Source: an uncultured Bacteroides sp.
Lineage (GTDB): Bacteria > Bacteroidota > Bacteroidia > Bacteroidales > Bacteroidaceae
Length of the DNA stretch: 64,000 nucleotides
Direction: 5' to 3'
NCBI GenBank assembly: GCA_947646015.1
Contig: CANSEY010000018.1
Span: 1 to 64,000, forward strand
Shown: piece by piece, positions 54,951 through 62,783 of the stretch
Numbering within the stretch: the first letter of the stretch is position 1
Layout: every line of letters starts with the position of its first letter
Program-made: the position numbers and the translations under genes
The notes under the pieces: generated by a model
Database searches by the model: none
The model's input: only the letters and a program-made list of their open reading frames with translations
Told to the model about the DNA's origin: nothing

Positions 54951-55241
54951 TCAGAACGCTTCTTTCCGGTTCTTTTCCAGCAGTCGTACGATATCGCTTT
55001 CCCGGTATAGGATTTTTCCTCCTATCTGGTAATAAGGCAATATGCCGCTACTTCTGTAGTCCAGCAGCGTACGCTTGCTCAGTTTGAGCTTTCCGGCCAG
55101 TTCTGTATCTGTCAGGTAGTTTTCCCCGTCCAATAAGTGCCGGTTGTCAGCCTGCAAATTGTCTATAAGGTCCGATACCCTTTTCATTTCATCGAAGAAA
55201 TGAAGCACTTCCTTGTCTGATCTGGTGATGATTGTTCCCAT
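54951..55241 (-). CDS. excisionase-like helix-turn-helix protein 2
   Basis: 96 residues from the ATG at 55241 (MGTIITRSDK). Helical N terminus (VLHFFDEMKRVSDLIDNL), then the winged HTH: YLTDTELAGKLKLSKRTLLDYRSSGILPYYQIGGKILYRESDIVRLL. It is a homologue of HTH 1 in the same relative position, convergent with recombinase 2. It starts 85 bp after the stop of recombinase 3 (same strand), so it may have been the partner of that gene. Confidence 0.8.
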   Translation of the reverse strand: MGTIITRSDKEVLHFFDEMKRVSDLIDNLQADNRHLLDGENYLTDTELAGKLKLSKRTLLDYRSSGILPYYQIGGKILYRESDIVRLLEKNRKEAF

Positions 55242-56563
55242 TAAATGTTCTTTTTGGTTTGAAACAAAGATATTAGCATTTCTATGCCGCTGCAAACCAT
55301 CGGAACCTGTTGGTATCAGATGTCATCAAATGTCTTCAGATTTCATCGTACCGGATTCCTGTTTCCAGTCCTTCAGCTTGTTCTTTAATACCTTCATGTC
55401 CTCCGTGACTTTCCTGTACGTGATTCTGGCATAGGCTTGTGTAACCCTTAAATTGGTATGTCCAAGCATCTTGGAAAGCGTTTCTATCGGAAGTCCGTTT
55501 TCCAAACAGACAGTCACGGCGAACGTGTGCCGGGCCACATGAAATGTCATCTTTTTTCTGATATGGCAGATGTCGGCAAGCTCTTTAAGGTAGGCGTTGC
55601 TTTTCTGGTTCGAGATGGTCGGGAACAGGTATTCCGACTCGCCTTTCCCGATGTAGAGACTGACCATTTTCCTGGCCTGGGGAAGAAGGGGAATGAATGC
55701 GGGGTGGTTGGTCTTAGCCCTGTAAAGATGGATGTACAGGCCATTGTCGGAATCTGAAATGATTTGATCCTTTCTCAACCGACAGATGTCTGAGTAGGCG
55801 ATGCCCGTGAAGCAGCTGAAGATGAATATGTCACGAATGGAAGCCAGTCTGGGAATATCCAGCCGCTTGTTCATCATCCTTATTATTTCCTGCCTGTTCA
55901 GGTATTGTTTTTGGCTTTCCTCCTTCTTTATCCGGTAGGTTGAGAACGGGTTTGCCAGAATGATTCCACACTGGTATGCCCATAGAATTCCTTTTCTGAC
56001 CATACTCATCATCTTGGCTGTCGTATTGACAGACAGTCTGCAGTCGGTCCTGAAGAAAAGCTCCAGTTCGTGTATCATCTGCCGGTCGAACTGTTCCAGT
56101 GTCATATCTTGTCTACCCATTTTCTTACAGAACTCTTCAAGCCGCCTGTAGACCAGTTTATGTCTGTTGGAATGGGACATGCTGATTTGTCCGGCATGTG
56201 CCAGTCTGTCCGCATCTTTTACCTGTTTGTCAAATACCTTCAGGAGAGAAAGCGGATTGGATCCTGTGGCCATGAAGCGTTGTTTCAGCATGCTTGCCGT
56301 AAGCAGTTTCCCTTCCAGTTGGGCCTGTTGGTAATGATGCTGCAATGTGGAACTTATTTTGTCTAGATATGCATTGATGTCGTGTGCTTCCGGATTCATG
56401 GCAGAAACACGTTTACTCTGCTTGTCCCAATGCTCCTGCAGGATGGACATCTTCAAGCTTACATCTGCAGCCTTGTTGTTGACTATGATACGGAGCATGA
56501 TTGTTGACTTGCTGTCTTTTTGAAGCTTTCTACGCTTCAGATAAAAATAAATGGAAAAACTAT

Positions 56564-57421
56564 GAGCCTGTTTAAATTTTGTTCAGCAACATTCTTATTG
56601 CAGCAAGTTTCACCATCTCCTCTGCCGAATCGAACGTAAATTCGTAGTTTCGGCAGAGCCTCCTATAATTATCAAACCATGAGAAAGTTCTTTCCACAAT
56701 CCATCTCTTTCCTATTGGTTTAAAGCCGTTTGACTTGTTTCCGCTTACAATGACTTCAAGCGCATATCCGAAAACTTTTTTAATTTTGGCAGCCACTTCT
56801 CCCCTATATCCGGCATCCGCCAAGATAACTTTGATATTGCAACAAAGCTCCTTCAAACATCTGGCCAACAGGTAAGCGGCCTTTCCGTCATGTACGCAAG
56901 CTATTGTTACCATGACAGCTATCAGGAAACCGTTCTTGTCCACGACAACATGACGCTTAATGCCCTTCACCTTCTTATTGCCGTCAATGCCATTGAGAGA
57001 ACGGTTATCACCCCAGCGGACGCTTTGACTGTCCATAATACCCACGCTCGCTTCGGTTTTTTGACCTTGCTTGACACGGACTTTCTCACGTAAATTATTC
57101 AGCAACAAGTCAAATTCACCCATGGAAGACCATTTGCGATAATAGTAATAAACCAGTTCCCAAGGGGCAAAATGGGAGGGGAGCATACGCCATTGGCAAC
57201 CCGTTTTCACGAGATAGAAGATGGAATTCCATATCTCACGCAAATTATATTTTCGTTTTCTTTCTTGCAGATTCAAGATTTTCTTGATAACTTGCCACTG
57301 TGTTTCTTCTAAATCCGTCGAATACATAAAATTATTTCAAGTGTGGTAACTTAAAAATAATCATTTTCGAGGAAAGAAGAAACACTCTTTCAATATCAAA
57401 CTTGAAAATTTAAACAGGCTC
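56564..57421 (-). mobile_element. 858-bp IS5-type insertion sequence
   Basis: The ends are exact 17-bp inverted repeats starting GAGCCTGTTTAAATTTT (56564-56580 and 57405-57421), flanked by a 3-bp duplication TAT (56561-56563 and 57422-57424). One transposase gene fills it. Complete and apparently intact, so recent. It splits recombinase 3. Confidence 0.92.
56572..57327 (-). CDS. IS5 family transposase
   Basis: 251 residues. N-terminal DUF4096-like domain (TDLEETQWQVIKKIL, CQWRMLPSHFAPWELVYYYYRKW), then a DDE domain: Asp in GIMDSQSVRW, Asp in LADAGYRG and Glu in RWIVERTFSWFDNYRRL. Start and stop both lie close to the inverted repeats, with the stop inside the left one. The single intact frame fits the IS427/IS1031-like part of the IS5 family. 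Confidence 0.92.
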   Translation of the reverse strand: MYSTDLEETQWQVIKKILNLQERKRKYNLREIWNSIFYLVKTGCQWRMLPSHFAPWELVYYYYRKWSSMGEFDLLLNNLREKVRVKQGQKTEASVGIMDSQSVRWGDNRSLNGIDGNKKVKGIKRHVVVDKNGFLIAVMVTIACVHDGKAAYLLARCLKELCCNIKVILADAGYRGEVAAKIKKVFGYALEVIVSGNKSNGFKPIGKRWIVERTFSWFDNYRRLCRNYEFTFDSAEEMVKLAAIRMLLNKI

Positions 57422-57431
57422 TATGTCTCAT

Positions 57432-57914
57432 AAGAAATAAATATTAATTGTGTCCATATCACGAACGGGTGTATAGGGCACGGATAAGACATAGATTATG
57501 GTTTTGAATGGAATGTAATTGTTGATTATTAATAGTTTTAGATAAAATGCAATAAGAGAAGAAAATAAAGTAAATATGTAGTTTTCAGATATTTGTTTTG
57601 GTCATAGAAAAAGGTTCGAATCCGCCTGGGGCCCGAACCCAGAGCCCCAATCTACCTTGGAGCAATTGGGTGAAATGTAATGTGTTTATTATCAGATGTT
57701 TGAACCTGTATGGTTCGACATTGCTTACAAAAATAGGTTCAGTTCCTACATGATTTACTGATGAATCTTGTAGGATATTAATATTCAATCAGATACATCA
57801 GACTACTAAGTGTGGACTTTTCAAGTAATCACCTCTTTCCACCTGCATCAGAGAAGAATTTGACGTTACGGAGGTAGTGTTTTCTAGCTCGTCGGAACGG
57901 ACGGGAAAAACCGG
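57432..57914. other. gene-free region with a tRNA-like fragment
   Basis: Besides the upstream DNA of recombinase 3, no supported gene is seen. At about 57612-57640 the sequence GGTTCGAATCCGCCTGGGGC resembles a tRNA T-arm and 3' end, but it does not fold into a complete tRNA. It may be a decayed attachment site or a relic of an earlier insertion. AT-rich elsewhere. Confidence 0.4.
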
Positions 57915-58097
57915 TTATTTCTGTTTCTTTTGGGAGTTCCTACATTCCTCAGTTTTGGCATGTCCGTTCACATAAATACGGGCTTTTTCACGGAATCTTT
58001 CACGTTCCGATGTCCCGGGTTTACCAAACTGGGAATCCATGAGTTCGTCGATGTTTGTTAAACCGTTTCCTTTTAGAATTTCCTTTTCTAGTTTCAT
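57915..58097 (-). CDS. 60-residue protein resembling the N terminus of a HigA-type antitoxin
   Basis: The frame begins MKLEKEILKGNGLTN and contains DELMDSQFGKPGTSERERF, a pattern I associate with the N-terminal arm of Bacteroides HigA-like HTH antitoxins (DE.ID..GK.GT..R..FE). The HTH that should follow is missing; the rest is a short basic tail. A full promoter (58102-58132) precedes it. Either a truncated antitoxin remnant or a small regulator; no toxin gene is beside it. Confidence 0.5.
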   Translation of the reverse strand: MKLEKEILKGNGLTNIDELMDSQFGKPGTSERERFREKARIYVNGHAKTEECRNSQKKQK

Positions 58098-58101
58098 ATT
58101 T

Positions 58102-58132
58102 CAAAGATAGTTCTCATGCTTGGAAATAACAA
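58102..58132 (-). promoter_or_regulatory. promoter of the antitoxin-like ORF
   Basis: On the minus strand, TTG (58132-58130), 20 bp, TATCTTTG (58109-58102), 4 bp before the ATG at 58097. Confidence 0.6.
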
Positions 58133-58822
58133 GTTTTATAGCATAAAATTGTGAATAAAGGTGTGATGAGATCTTAATGGATATGTATTCTCTTTTTATT
58201 TTACATATGTCTATTAGATACGCAAGTATTTGTTTCGTTACTCAAAGAAATAGAGTTGAAAAATTATTACACAAAATCATCTTTGTTTGTATGAATATTA
58301 AATACTTTTATTATAGTCAATATTAGATTGGTGTACGTGTTTCATTCAAATTGTAACAGTTCATTCTTTAGTTTACATATATTGGTAAAAGAAATTAATG
58401 AAATGGTTGAATAACACGTCATTATAAAAGCTAGTCTTGGAATATCGATTTCCTATATAATTAGGACTTTCTGTTAAAATGTGCTCTAATAGAGATGTTA
58501 CTTCCTTTTTTCTACAGGATGAGGATAGATTATTAGGATGTTGATTGTGTCAACTTAATGATTAATACCTTTTTATACTTAAAAAAAGTTGTTTTTATGA
58601 TTTTTGTTCTTTATATTTTGAATTTTGAGAAGTTATATTTATTTTTATATTTTAAAATAAGATTTTTGATGAAAATAATACTAGAAATTTATAACTGTAG
58701 ATATCGTCCTGTTAGAAATTTGTTAGACCCTATAATATATATGCTATATTGATAATAAGGCAAGAATATAAATGATATTATTATGTGGTAGAAAAATATG
58801 TTGTATTTAATAAGTTTAAAAT
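58133..58822. other. AT-rich 690-bp region without a supported gene
   Basis: Composition is strongly AT-rich. A 64-codon open frame at 58558-58752 encodes mostly Phe/Leu/Ile/Tyr, as expected by chance from such DNA, and lacks a ribosome site. Regulatory DNA of the downstream nuclease should lie here; no consensus promoter was found (TAAGTTTA near 58809 is the closest). Confidence 0.5.
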
Positions 58823-60526
58823 ATGATTATAAAGAAAATTGTTGCAAAGAATTATCGTACATTAGAAGATGTAGAACTCAAATTTAGTGGATATTATACA
58901 GCAATTAGTGGTAAAAACAATGCAGGAAAATCAAATATAATAAGAGCAATACGTAGTATTTTAAATCAGGGAATGCGATTTAGATTACGTGGAGGCTCCA
59001 TCTTGGGCTTGGAAGGATTTGATTGGAAAGATGAAATTACTAGTTGGAAGAAAGATACAAAAGAAGATATATCTATTAATATTACATTAGAAATTCATAA
59101 AGATTGTGACGCTGCTATTTATAAATTTCTTACGGATTTGATCTTTAAAGATCTTACAGACTTCACAATTTCTGAATGTGAAAATTTGCATATTAATTTT
59201 ACAAGAACAGCAAAAAATGAATCAAAATATAGTGTGTTTTTAGGAGAGAATGAAGTTAAAGACAGTTATCAACAACAAGAGGTTCTTAAAAGATTAAAAA
59301 GCACAGACTGTCTAATTTTTCATAATTCGACAACTTCCGACTTCAATCCATTCGATAATAGTATGGATAGAGTTACTAACTTTATCAGTAATTCTGATTT
59401 AGAAGCTATAAATAAGAAAAAAGAAGAGCTTGTAAAGATCGTTCAAAAATCATTAAAAAATCACCAAGCAGAACTTACGGAATTGTTAGGTAATTTGGAA
59501 GATAAATATGAAGTAAGTTTATCTACGCAGGGATTAAACTTTGAAAGAGAGACTATAAATATTTCTTTAAAAGAAAGAGGTGCAGATGTTTCATTAGATG
59601 ATTGGGGAAGTGGTACAAAAAATAGGACACTGATTTTTTTAAATCTATTAAATGCTAAAAGAGCTCAACATACGACTGTTGATTCAGATCGTATTGCTCC
59701 TATTATTCTTATAGAAGAACCGGAATGTTTTTTACATCCTCAAGCACAAGCTGAATTTGGGAGAATATTGCAAGATTTAGCAAATGAACTTCAAATTCAG
59801 ATAATAACTACAACACACAGTCCTTATTTATTAAGCTTTAAATCACCAGACTCTAACATACTGATAGATCGAGATACGAAGCCTAAAAGTAAAGATCCAA
59901 GTTCTCATGTCGTAGATACGCATTCTGAAAAATGGTATGAGCCTTTTGCTGTTGCTTTAGGAGTAAATCAAGCAGATTTTGGACCAATGAAAGACATTAT
60001 ATTTAGTGAAAATTCTAAGATATTACTTGTAGAGGGTATTATAGATAAAGAATATATGGTATATTTACAAGATAGTATTCATGGAAGTAATGCTTTGTCT
60101 TCAGATATTGAGATTTTTCCATATGATGGAGCTGATAATATAAAAAATAATATACTAATGAATTTTATTAAAAAGAAATTCAAAAAAGTAGTTGTTACAG
60201 TTGATTTGGATAGATTTAATAGTGTCAAAAAGGCGGTTACATCAATAGGATTTAAAGAAAATGTAGATTTTCTTGCTATAGGGAAAAGTGATATAGGTAA
60301 ACAATGCATTGAAGGGCTTATTCCGCAAAAAGTATATAGTATTGTTTATGCTAATGAACCTGATTTAGCCCAAAAGGCTATAATGGCAACTGGTGAAGAG
60401 CAAAAATCCGCAAAGAATGAGATTAAAAAGAAGCTTATTGAGGAGTTTAAGAAACAACCTGTTGAGTATGATATGTATAAAGATTTGTATGAATTAATAA
60501 AAAAGATCAATAAGGCTTTTAAGTAA
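58823..60526 (+). CDS. OLD-family ATP-dependent nuclease (AAA ATPase + TOPRIM)
   Basis: 567 residues. N-terminal ABC-type ATPase with Walker A GKNNAGKS at 30-37, signature-like region before 270 (DDWGSGTKNR), Walker B LIEEPE near 295-300 and the switch TTTHSP near 330. The C-terminal TOPRIM domain has its Glu in LLVEGIIDKEY near 405 and the Asp pair in VTVDLDRF near 457. This is the domain order of OLD/GajA nucleases. No UvrD-like helicase is adjacent, so it is not Gabija. Likely a stand-alone anti-phage or DNA-processing nuclease. Its AT-rich codon use differs sharply from the recombinases. Confidence 0.85.
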   Translation: MIIKKIVAKNYRTLEDVELKFSGYYTAISGKNNAGKSNIIRAIRSILNQGMRFRLRGGSILGLEGFDWKDEITSWKKDTKEDISINITLEIHKDCDAAIYKFLTDLIFKDLTDFTISECENLHINFTRTAKNESKYSVFLGENEVKDSYQQQEVLKRLKSTDCLIFHNSTTSDFNPFDNSMDRVTNFISNSDLEAINKKKEELVKIVQKSLKNHQAELTELLGNLEDKYEVSLSTQGLNFERETINISLKERGADVSLDDWGSGTKNRTLIFLNLLNAKRAQHTTVDSDRIAPIILIEEPECFLHPQAQAEFGRILQDLANELQIQIITTTHSPYLLSFKSPDSNILIDRDTKPKSKDPSSHVVDTHSEKWYEPFAVALGVNQADFGPMKDIIFSENSKILLVEGIIDKEYMVYLQDSIHGSNALSSDIEIFPYDGADNIKNNILMNFIKKKFKKVVVTVDLDRFNSVKKAVTSIGFKENVDFLAIGKSDIGKQCIEGLIPQKVYSIVYANEPDLAQKAIMATGEEQKSAKNEIKKKLIEEFKKQPVEYDMYKDLYELIKKINKAFK

Positions 60527-60709
60527 AATTCAATTATGGTAGATTCTTTTTTCTTTGATATTTCAATAGAAAATTCTTACCTTTACCTCGTTGGAACAAG
60601 GCAAATTCCTATCGGAAAAACATAGAAATGAAGCAGGTGCAGAAGTGGGTGCTTTTATTGGAAGATTTTTATAACAGGCTGAATTTCAGTAGTGATTAAA
60701 AACTCCGTT
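60527..60709. other. end of the integrative element, no gene recognised
   Basis: 183 bp between the nuclease stop and attR. A 23-codon frame starting at ATG 60628 is too short to support. Together with 60727-60862 (attR flank and tRNA-type terminator) the 336-bp gap to the response regulator holds only attachment and terminator sequences. Confidence 0.5.
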
Positions 60710-60726
60710 AGTCCCGTACGCACCGC
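60710..60726 (+). other. attR core of the tRNA-Asp element
   Basis: An exact copy of the 17-bp attL core AGTCCCGTACGCACCGC without the rest of the tRNA. Preceded by element DNA and followed 16 bp later by AATTAGGAAAAGCTCTG, the start of the original tRNA terminator. Confidence 0.88.
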
Positions 60727-60749
60727 TTCTTTTGATTTTTATAATTAGG

Positions 60750-60785
60750 AAAAGCTCTGGTTCTTAACGGGATCGGAGCTTTTCT
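60750..60785 (+). terminator. original chromosomal terminator of tRNA-Asp (now beyond attR)
   Basis: AAAAGCTC...GAGCTTTT stem with imperfect inner pairs and a TTCTTATT tail. It resembles the terminator at 51581-51616, so insertion replaced it functionally with an element-borne copy. Confidence 0.7.
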
Positions 60786-60862
60786 TATTAATCTTACTGA
60801 GTGAAAAAGCAATTGATTGGGAATATGAATATTGAGACATGCAGAATTAACTCTGCTGAAAT

Positions 60863-61642
60863 TTAATAATTTAGCCAAAGTTTTAAAGGAGCTATTTTGT
60901 CACGGCTGACAATTATCTTATCTTTAAAAGGCGGCTTTACATGTAAGATTGCTTTTCCCAGAAAATATGACTCAACCTTTACGATGGCATTGATGCTAAC
61001 TACTGTTTGCCGATTGCTTCGGAAAAAAACATCCGGATCGAGTTGTTCCATAAGCTTGTCCAAAGAAAGGTCAATGATAAATTCTCTATTTTGCTTGGTT
61101 ACGGCAAAGGTTACTTTATTTTCTGAATAAAAATAAGCAATGTCTTCCACTTGTAAGGTAAAAAGTTTGTCATCGCCTGAGATTAGGAAACGGGTACGGT
61201 ATTTCTTTCCCGGTTGGGTGATGTTTTGTAAAATTTCCATTAAGTCAATTGGCTTTTGCCCCTGATTCAGGTATTTGGTAGTCAGATGTTCGAACTTTAC
61301 AATTGCTTCTTCCAGTCGGATGTTATCAATCGGCTTAAGTAAATAATCGATACTGTTGACTGTAAATGCCCGAATGGCATATTCATCATACGCAGTGGTG
61401 AAAATGATAGTACTTTCTGGTTGTGCCTGTTCGATGAATGTGAATGAAATGCCGTCTGTCAATTGTATGTCGAGAAAAACAAGATCCGGATGGGGATTTT
61501 CCGCAAACCATTCTACACTCTTCTTTACACTACCGGGTAATACTGTAATTTGCCATTCGGGGCGTAACTCATTTAATGTATTGTTTAACCGACGGGCGGC
61601 CGGAATTTCGTCTTCAATAATGACTGCTGTAATTTTATTCAT
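60863..61642 (-). CDS. LytTR-family response regulator
   Basis: 259 residues. Receiver domain with acidic pair (IIEDE), phosphorylation Asp in LVFLDIQL near residue 57, TTAYDEYA and the Lys in YLLKPID. The C-terminal LytTR DNA-binding domain is about 150-255 (FLISGDDKLFTLQVEDIAYFYSENKVT). It overlaps the histidine kinase gene by 8 bp, forming a two-component pair. Targets unknown; the outer-membrane and DUF4136 genes upstream are candidates. Confidence 0.93.
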   Translation of the reverse strand: MNKITAVIIEDEIPAARRLNNTLNELRPEWQITVLPGSVKKSVEWFAENPHPDLVFLDIQLTDGISFTFIEQAQPESTIIFTTAYDEYAIRAFTVNSIDYLLKPIDNIRLEEAIVKFEHLTTKYLNQGQKPIDLMEILQNITQPGKKYRTRFLISGDDKLFTLQVEDIAYFYSENKVTFAVTKQNREFIIDLSLDKLMEQLDPDVFFRSNRQTVVSINAIVKVESYFLGKAILHVKPPFKDKIIVSRDKIAPLKLWLNY

Positions 61643-62672
61643 TCAGTACTGGGATTTTAACGGTAAAATAATTCGTATTGTTTTCTATGGTAATATCCTG
61701 ATTGCATATCAGGAGGTAACGGGCTGAAAGATTCTTTAATCCCATGCCGGTGCTGACCACATTGGGCTTTATCCTGATTTTGTTGGTTACCAATATTCTT
61801 CCATTCTCAGAATCATAATCGATCAAAATATTCATTGGCATATCCATATTAATTATATTATGCTTAATGACATTTTCTACCAATAGCTGCAGGGTTAATG
61901 AGGGGAGTTTCAAATCATAATTATCAGCTTCTATTCTATTCTCTATCCGGATGCAGTCTCCTAAACGGACTTTATGAAGAAAAATATAAGAGTCGATGAA
62001 AGAGAGTTCGGATTCTATAGTAACCAGACGCTGTTGCTGGCTTTGTAATATATATCGGTATACATCAGACAAACGTTGGGTAAATAGAATTGCGTTTTTG
62101 GGAGCATACTCTATTTCGGATATAAGTGTATTGAGACTGTTGAAGAGAAAATGAGGATTCAGCTGATTTTGCAAAGCTGCATACTGTGCCTTAATGGAAT
62201 TCTCTTCGACTTGTTCCGTTCTTTCGTGCAGAAGAACTAGCTGCCTGTAAAAATTGATAGTCAAAGTAAGGTTGGTTATTACCATTTCTACCAGCCAGAC
62301 TAAGGCTATCATTCTCAGCCCGGACCCTTTCAGAGTAAATGGTGCAGGAACCTCAAATATGGCTTTGACTATTGACAAGACCAGATAATTCATTAAAAAC
62401 AGAATAATTGCCGTCAGAATGCAATCGATAATCAATCGCTCTTTTCGTTTGACCAGAAACTGAAAGCTTCGCTTTTGCCAGTTGTGGATCATTAATACTC
62501 CGAAACCGACTAGATTAAAGGCGGCAAGTATCAGGATAAATGACTTGAAAGAAATCAGTACTTCCAGATGTTGCGGGGTGAAGTCGGAATAAAGCAAGAG
62601 AAACAGATATGAGAAAAATGCCAATCCTGAGAATAGCAAACCAATAAACAGATAATTGAACTTTTGCCGCAT
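61635..62672 (-). CDS. LytS-type sensor histidine kinase
   Basis: 345 residues. Four membrane helices in the first 140 residues without a large extracellular domain, then the His_kinase domain with the phosphoacceptor in LNPHFLFNSLNTL and an HATPase region (LTLQLLVENVIKHNII; GMGLKNLSARY). The design is typical of kinases paired with LytTR regulators in Bacteroidota. Signal unknown. A consensus promoter lies 25-56 bp upstream. Confidence 0.92.
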   Translation of the reverse strand: MRQKFNYLFIGLLFSGLAFFSYLFLLLYSDFTPQHLEVLISFKSFILILAAFNLVGFGVLMIHNWQKRSFQFLVKRKERLIIDCILTAIILFLMNYLVLSIVKAIFEVPAPFTLKGSGLRMIALVWLVEMVITNLTLTINFYRQLVLLHERTEQVEENSIKAQYAALQNQLNPHFLFNSLNTLISEIEYAPKNAILFTQRLSDVYRYILQSQQQRLVTIESELSFIDSYIFLHKVRLGDCIRIENRIEADNYDLKLPSLTLQLLVENVIKHNIINMDMPMNILIDYDSENGRILVTNKIRIKPNVVSTGMGLKNLSARYLLICNQDITIENNTNYFTVKIPVLNE

Positions 62673-62696
62673 ATTGAACGTAGACTTTATATATTA

Positions 62697-62728
62697 CAAA
62701 TTTAACAAAAAAACAAGAGGTCGCCAAA
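62697..62728 (-). promoter_or_regulatory. complete promoter of the histidine kinase/response regulator pair
   Basis: On the minus strand TTTG (62728-62725), 20 bp, TAAATTTG (62704-62697), 25 bp before the start at 62672. Confidence 0.7.
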
Positions 62729-62759
62729 AGTAACTATAACATTTTGTACTTCCTCTTGT
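62706..62759 (-). terminator. terminator of the outer-membrane protein gene
   Basis: ACAAGAGG (minus strand, 62759-62752) pairs with CCTCTTGT (62720-62713), followed by a run of T. The long loop holds the -33 box of the next promoter, so termination and initiation overlap. Confidence 0.6.
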
Positions 62760-62783
62760 CTTTTTGAGAGAATCTAGATCATG

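Larger units (their letters stand above)
55326..57431 (-). pseudogene. tyrosine recombinase 3, interrupted at codon 3 by an IS
   Basis: The surviving frame (55326 to 56563) encodes the catalytic half with all family motifs: FTGIAYSD, the HVARHTFA box, MLGHTN and QAYARI tyrosine. Removing the 858-bp IS and one TAT duplication joins it to an ATG at 57429-57431, giving an N terminus that begins MRHSFSIYFYLKRRKLQKD, exactly the arm-domain pattern missing otherwise, and a total of about 413 residues. In the present state translation from the true start hits a stop inside the IS. An internal ATG at 56498 could give a 390-residue product lacking the first 23 residues. Confidence 0.85.
51542..60726. 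mobile_element. 9.2-kb integrative element in tRNA-Asp with three tyrosine recombinases and an OLD nuclease
   Basis: Bounded by an exact 17-bp direct repeat of the tRNA 3' end (51542-51558 and 60710-60726). Contents in order: recombinase 1, HTH 1 (minus), recombinase 2, HTH 2 (minus), recombinase 3 (minus, broken by an IS), truncated antitoxin-like ORF (minus), AT-rich OLD-family nuclease. No replication, relaxase or conjugation genes are present, so it is either a mobilised satellite island or a remnant. The right 2.9 kb is far more AT-rich than both flanks, showing foreign origin. Confidence 0.85.

Noticed and set aside
51797..56563. Recombinase-in-trio (RIT) element
   Set aside because: RIT elements have three recombinases in the same orientation with overlapping ends; here they are separated by HTH genes and the third is inverted.
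57585..57788. 67-codon minus-strand ORF containing GGFEP
   Set aside because: The reading matches the kind of false protein obtained by translating tRNA 3' ends; the underlying DNA is tRNA-like.
58558..58752. 64-codon ORF in the AT-rich region before the OLD nuclease
   Set aside because: Composition (Phe/Leu/Ile/Tyr) is what AT-rich random DNA yields; no ribosome site or promoter supports it.
58823..60526. Gabija system
   Set aside because: GajB (UvrD-like helicase) is absent on both sides of the nuclease gene.
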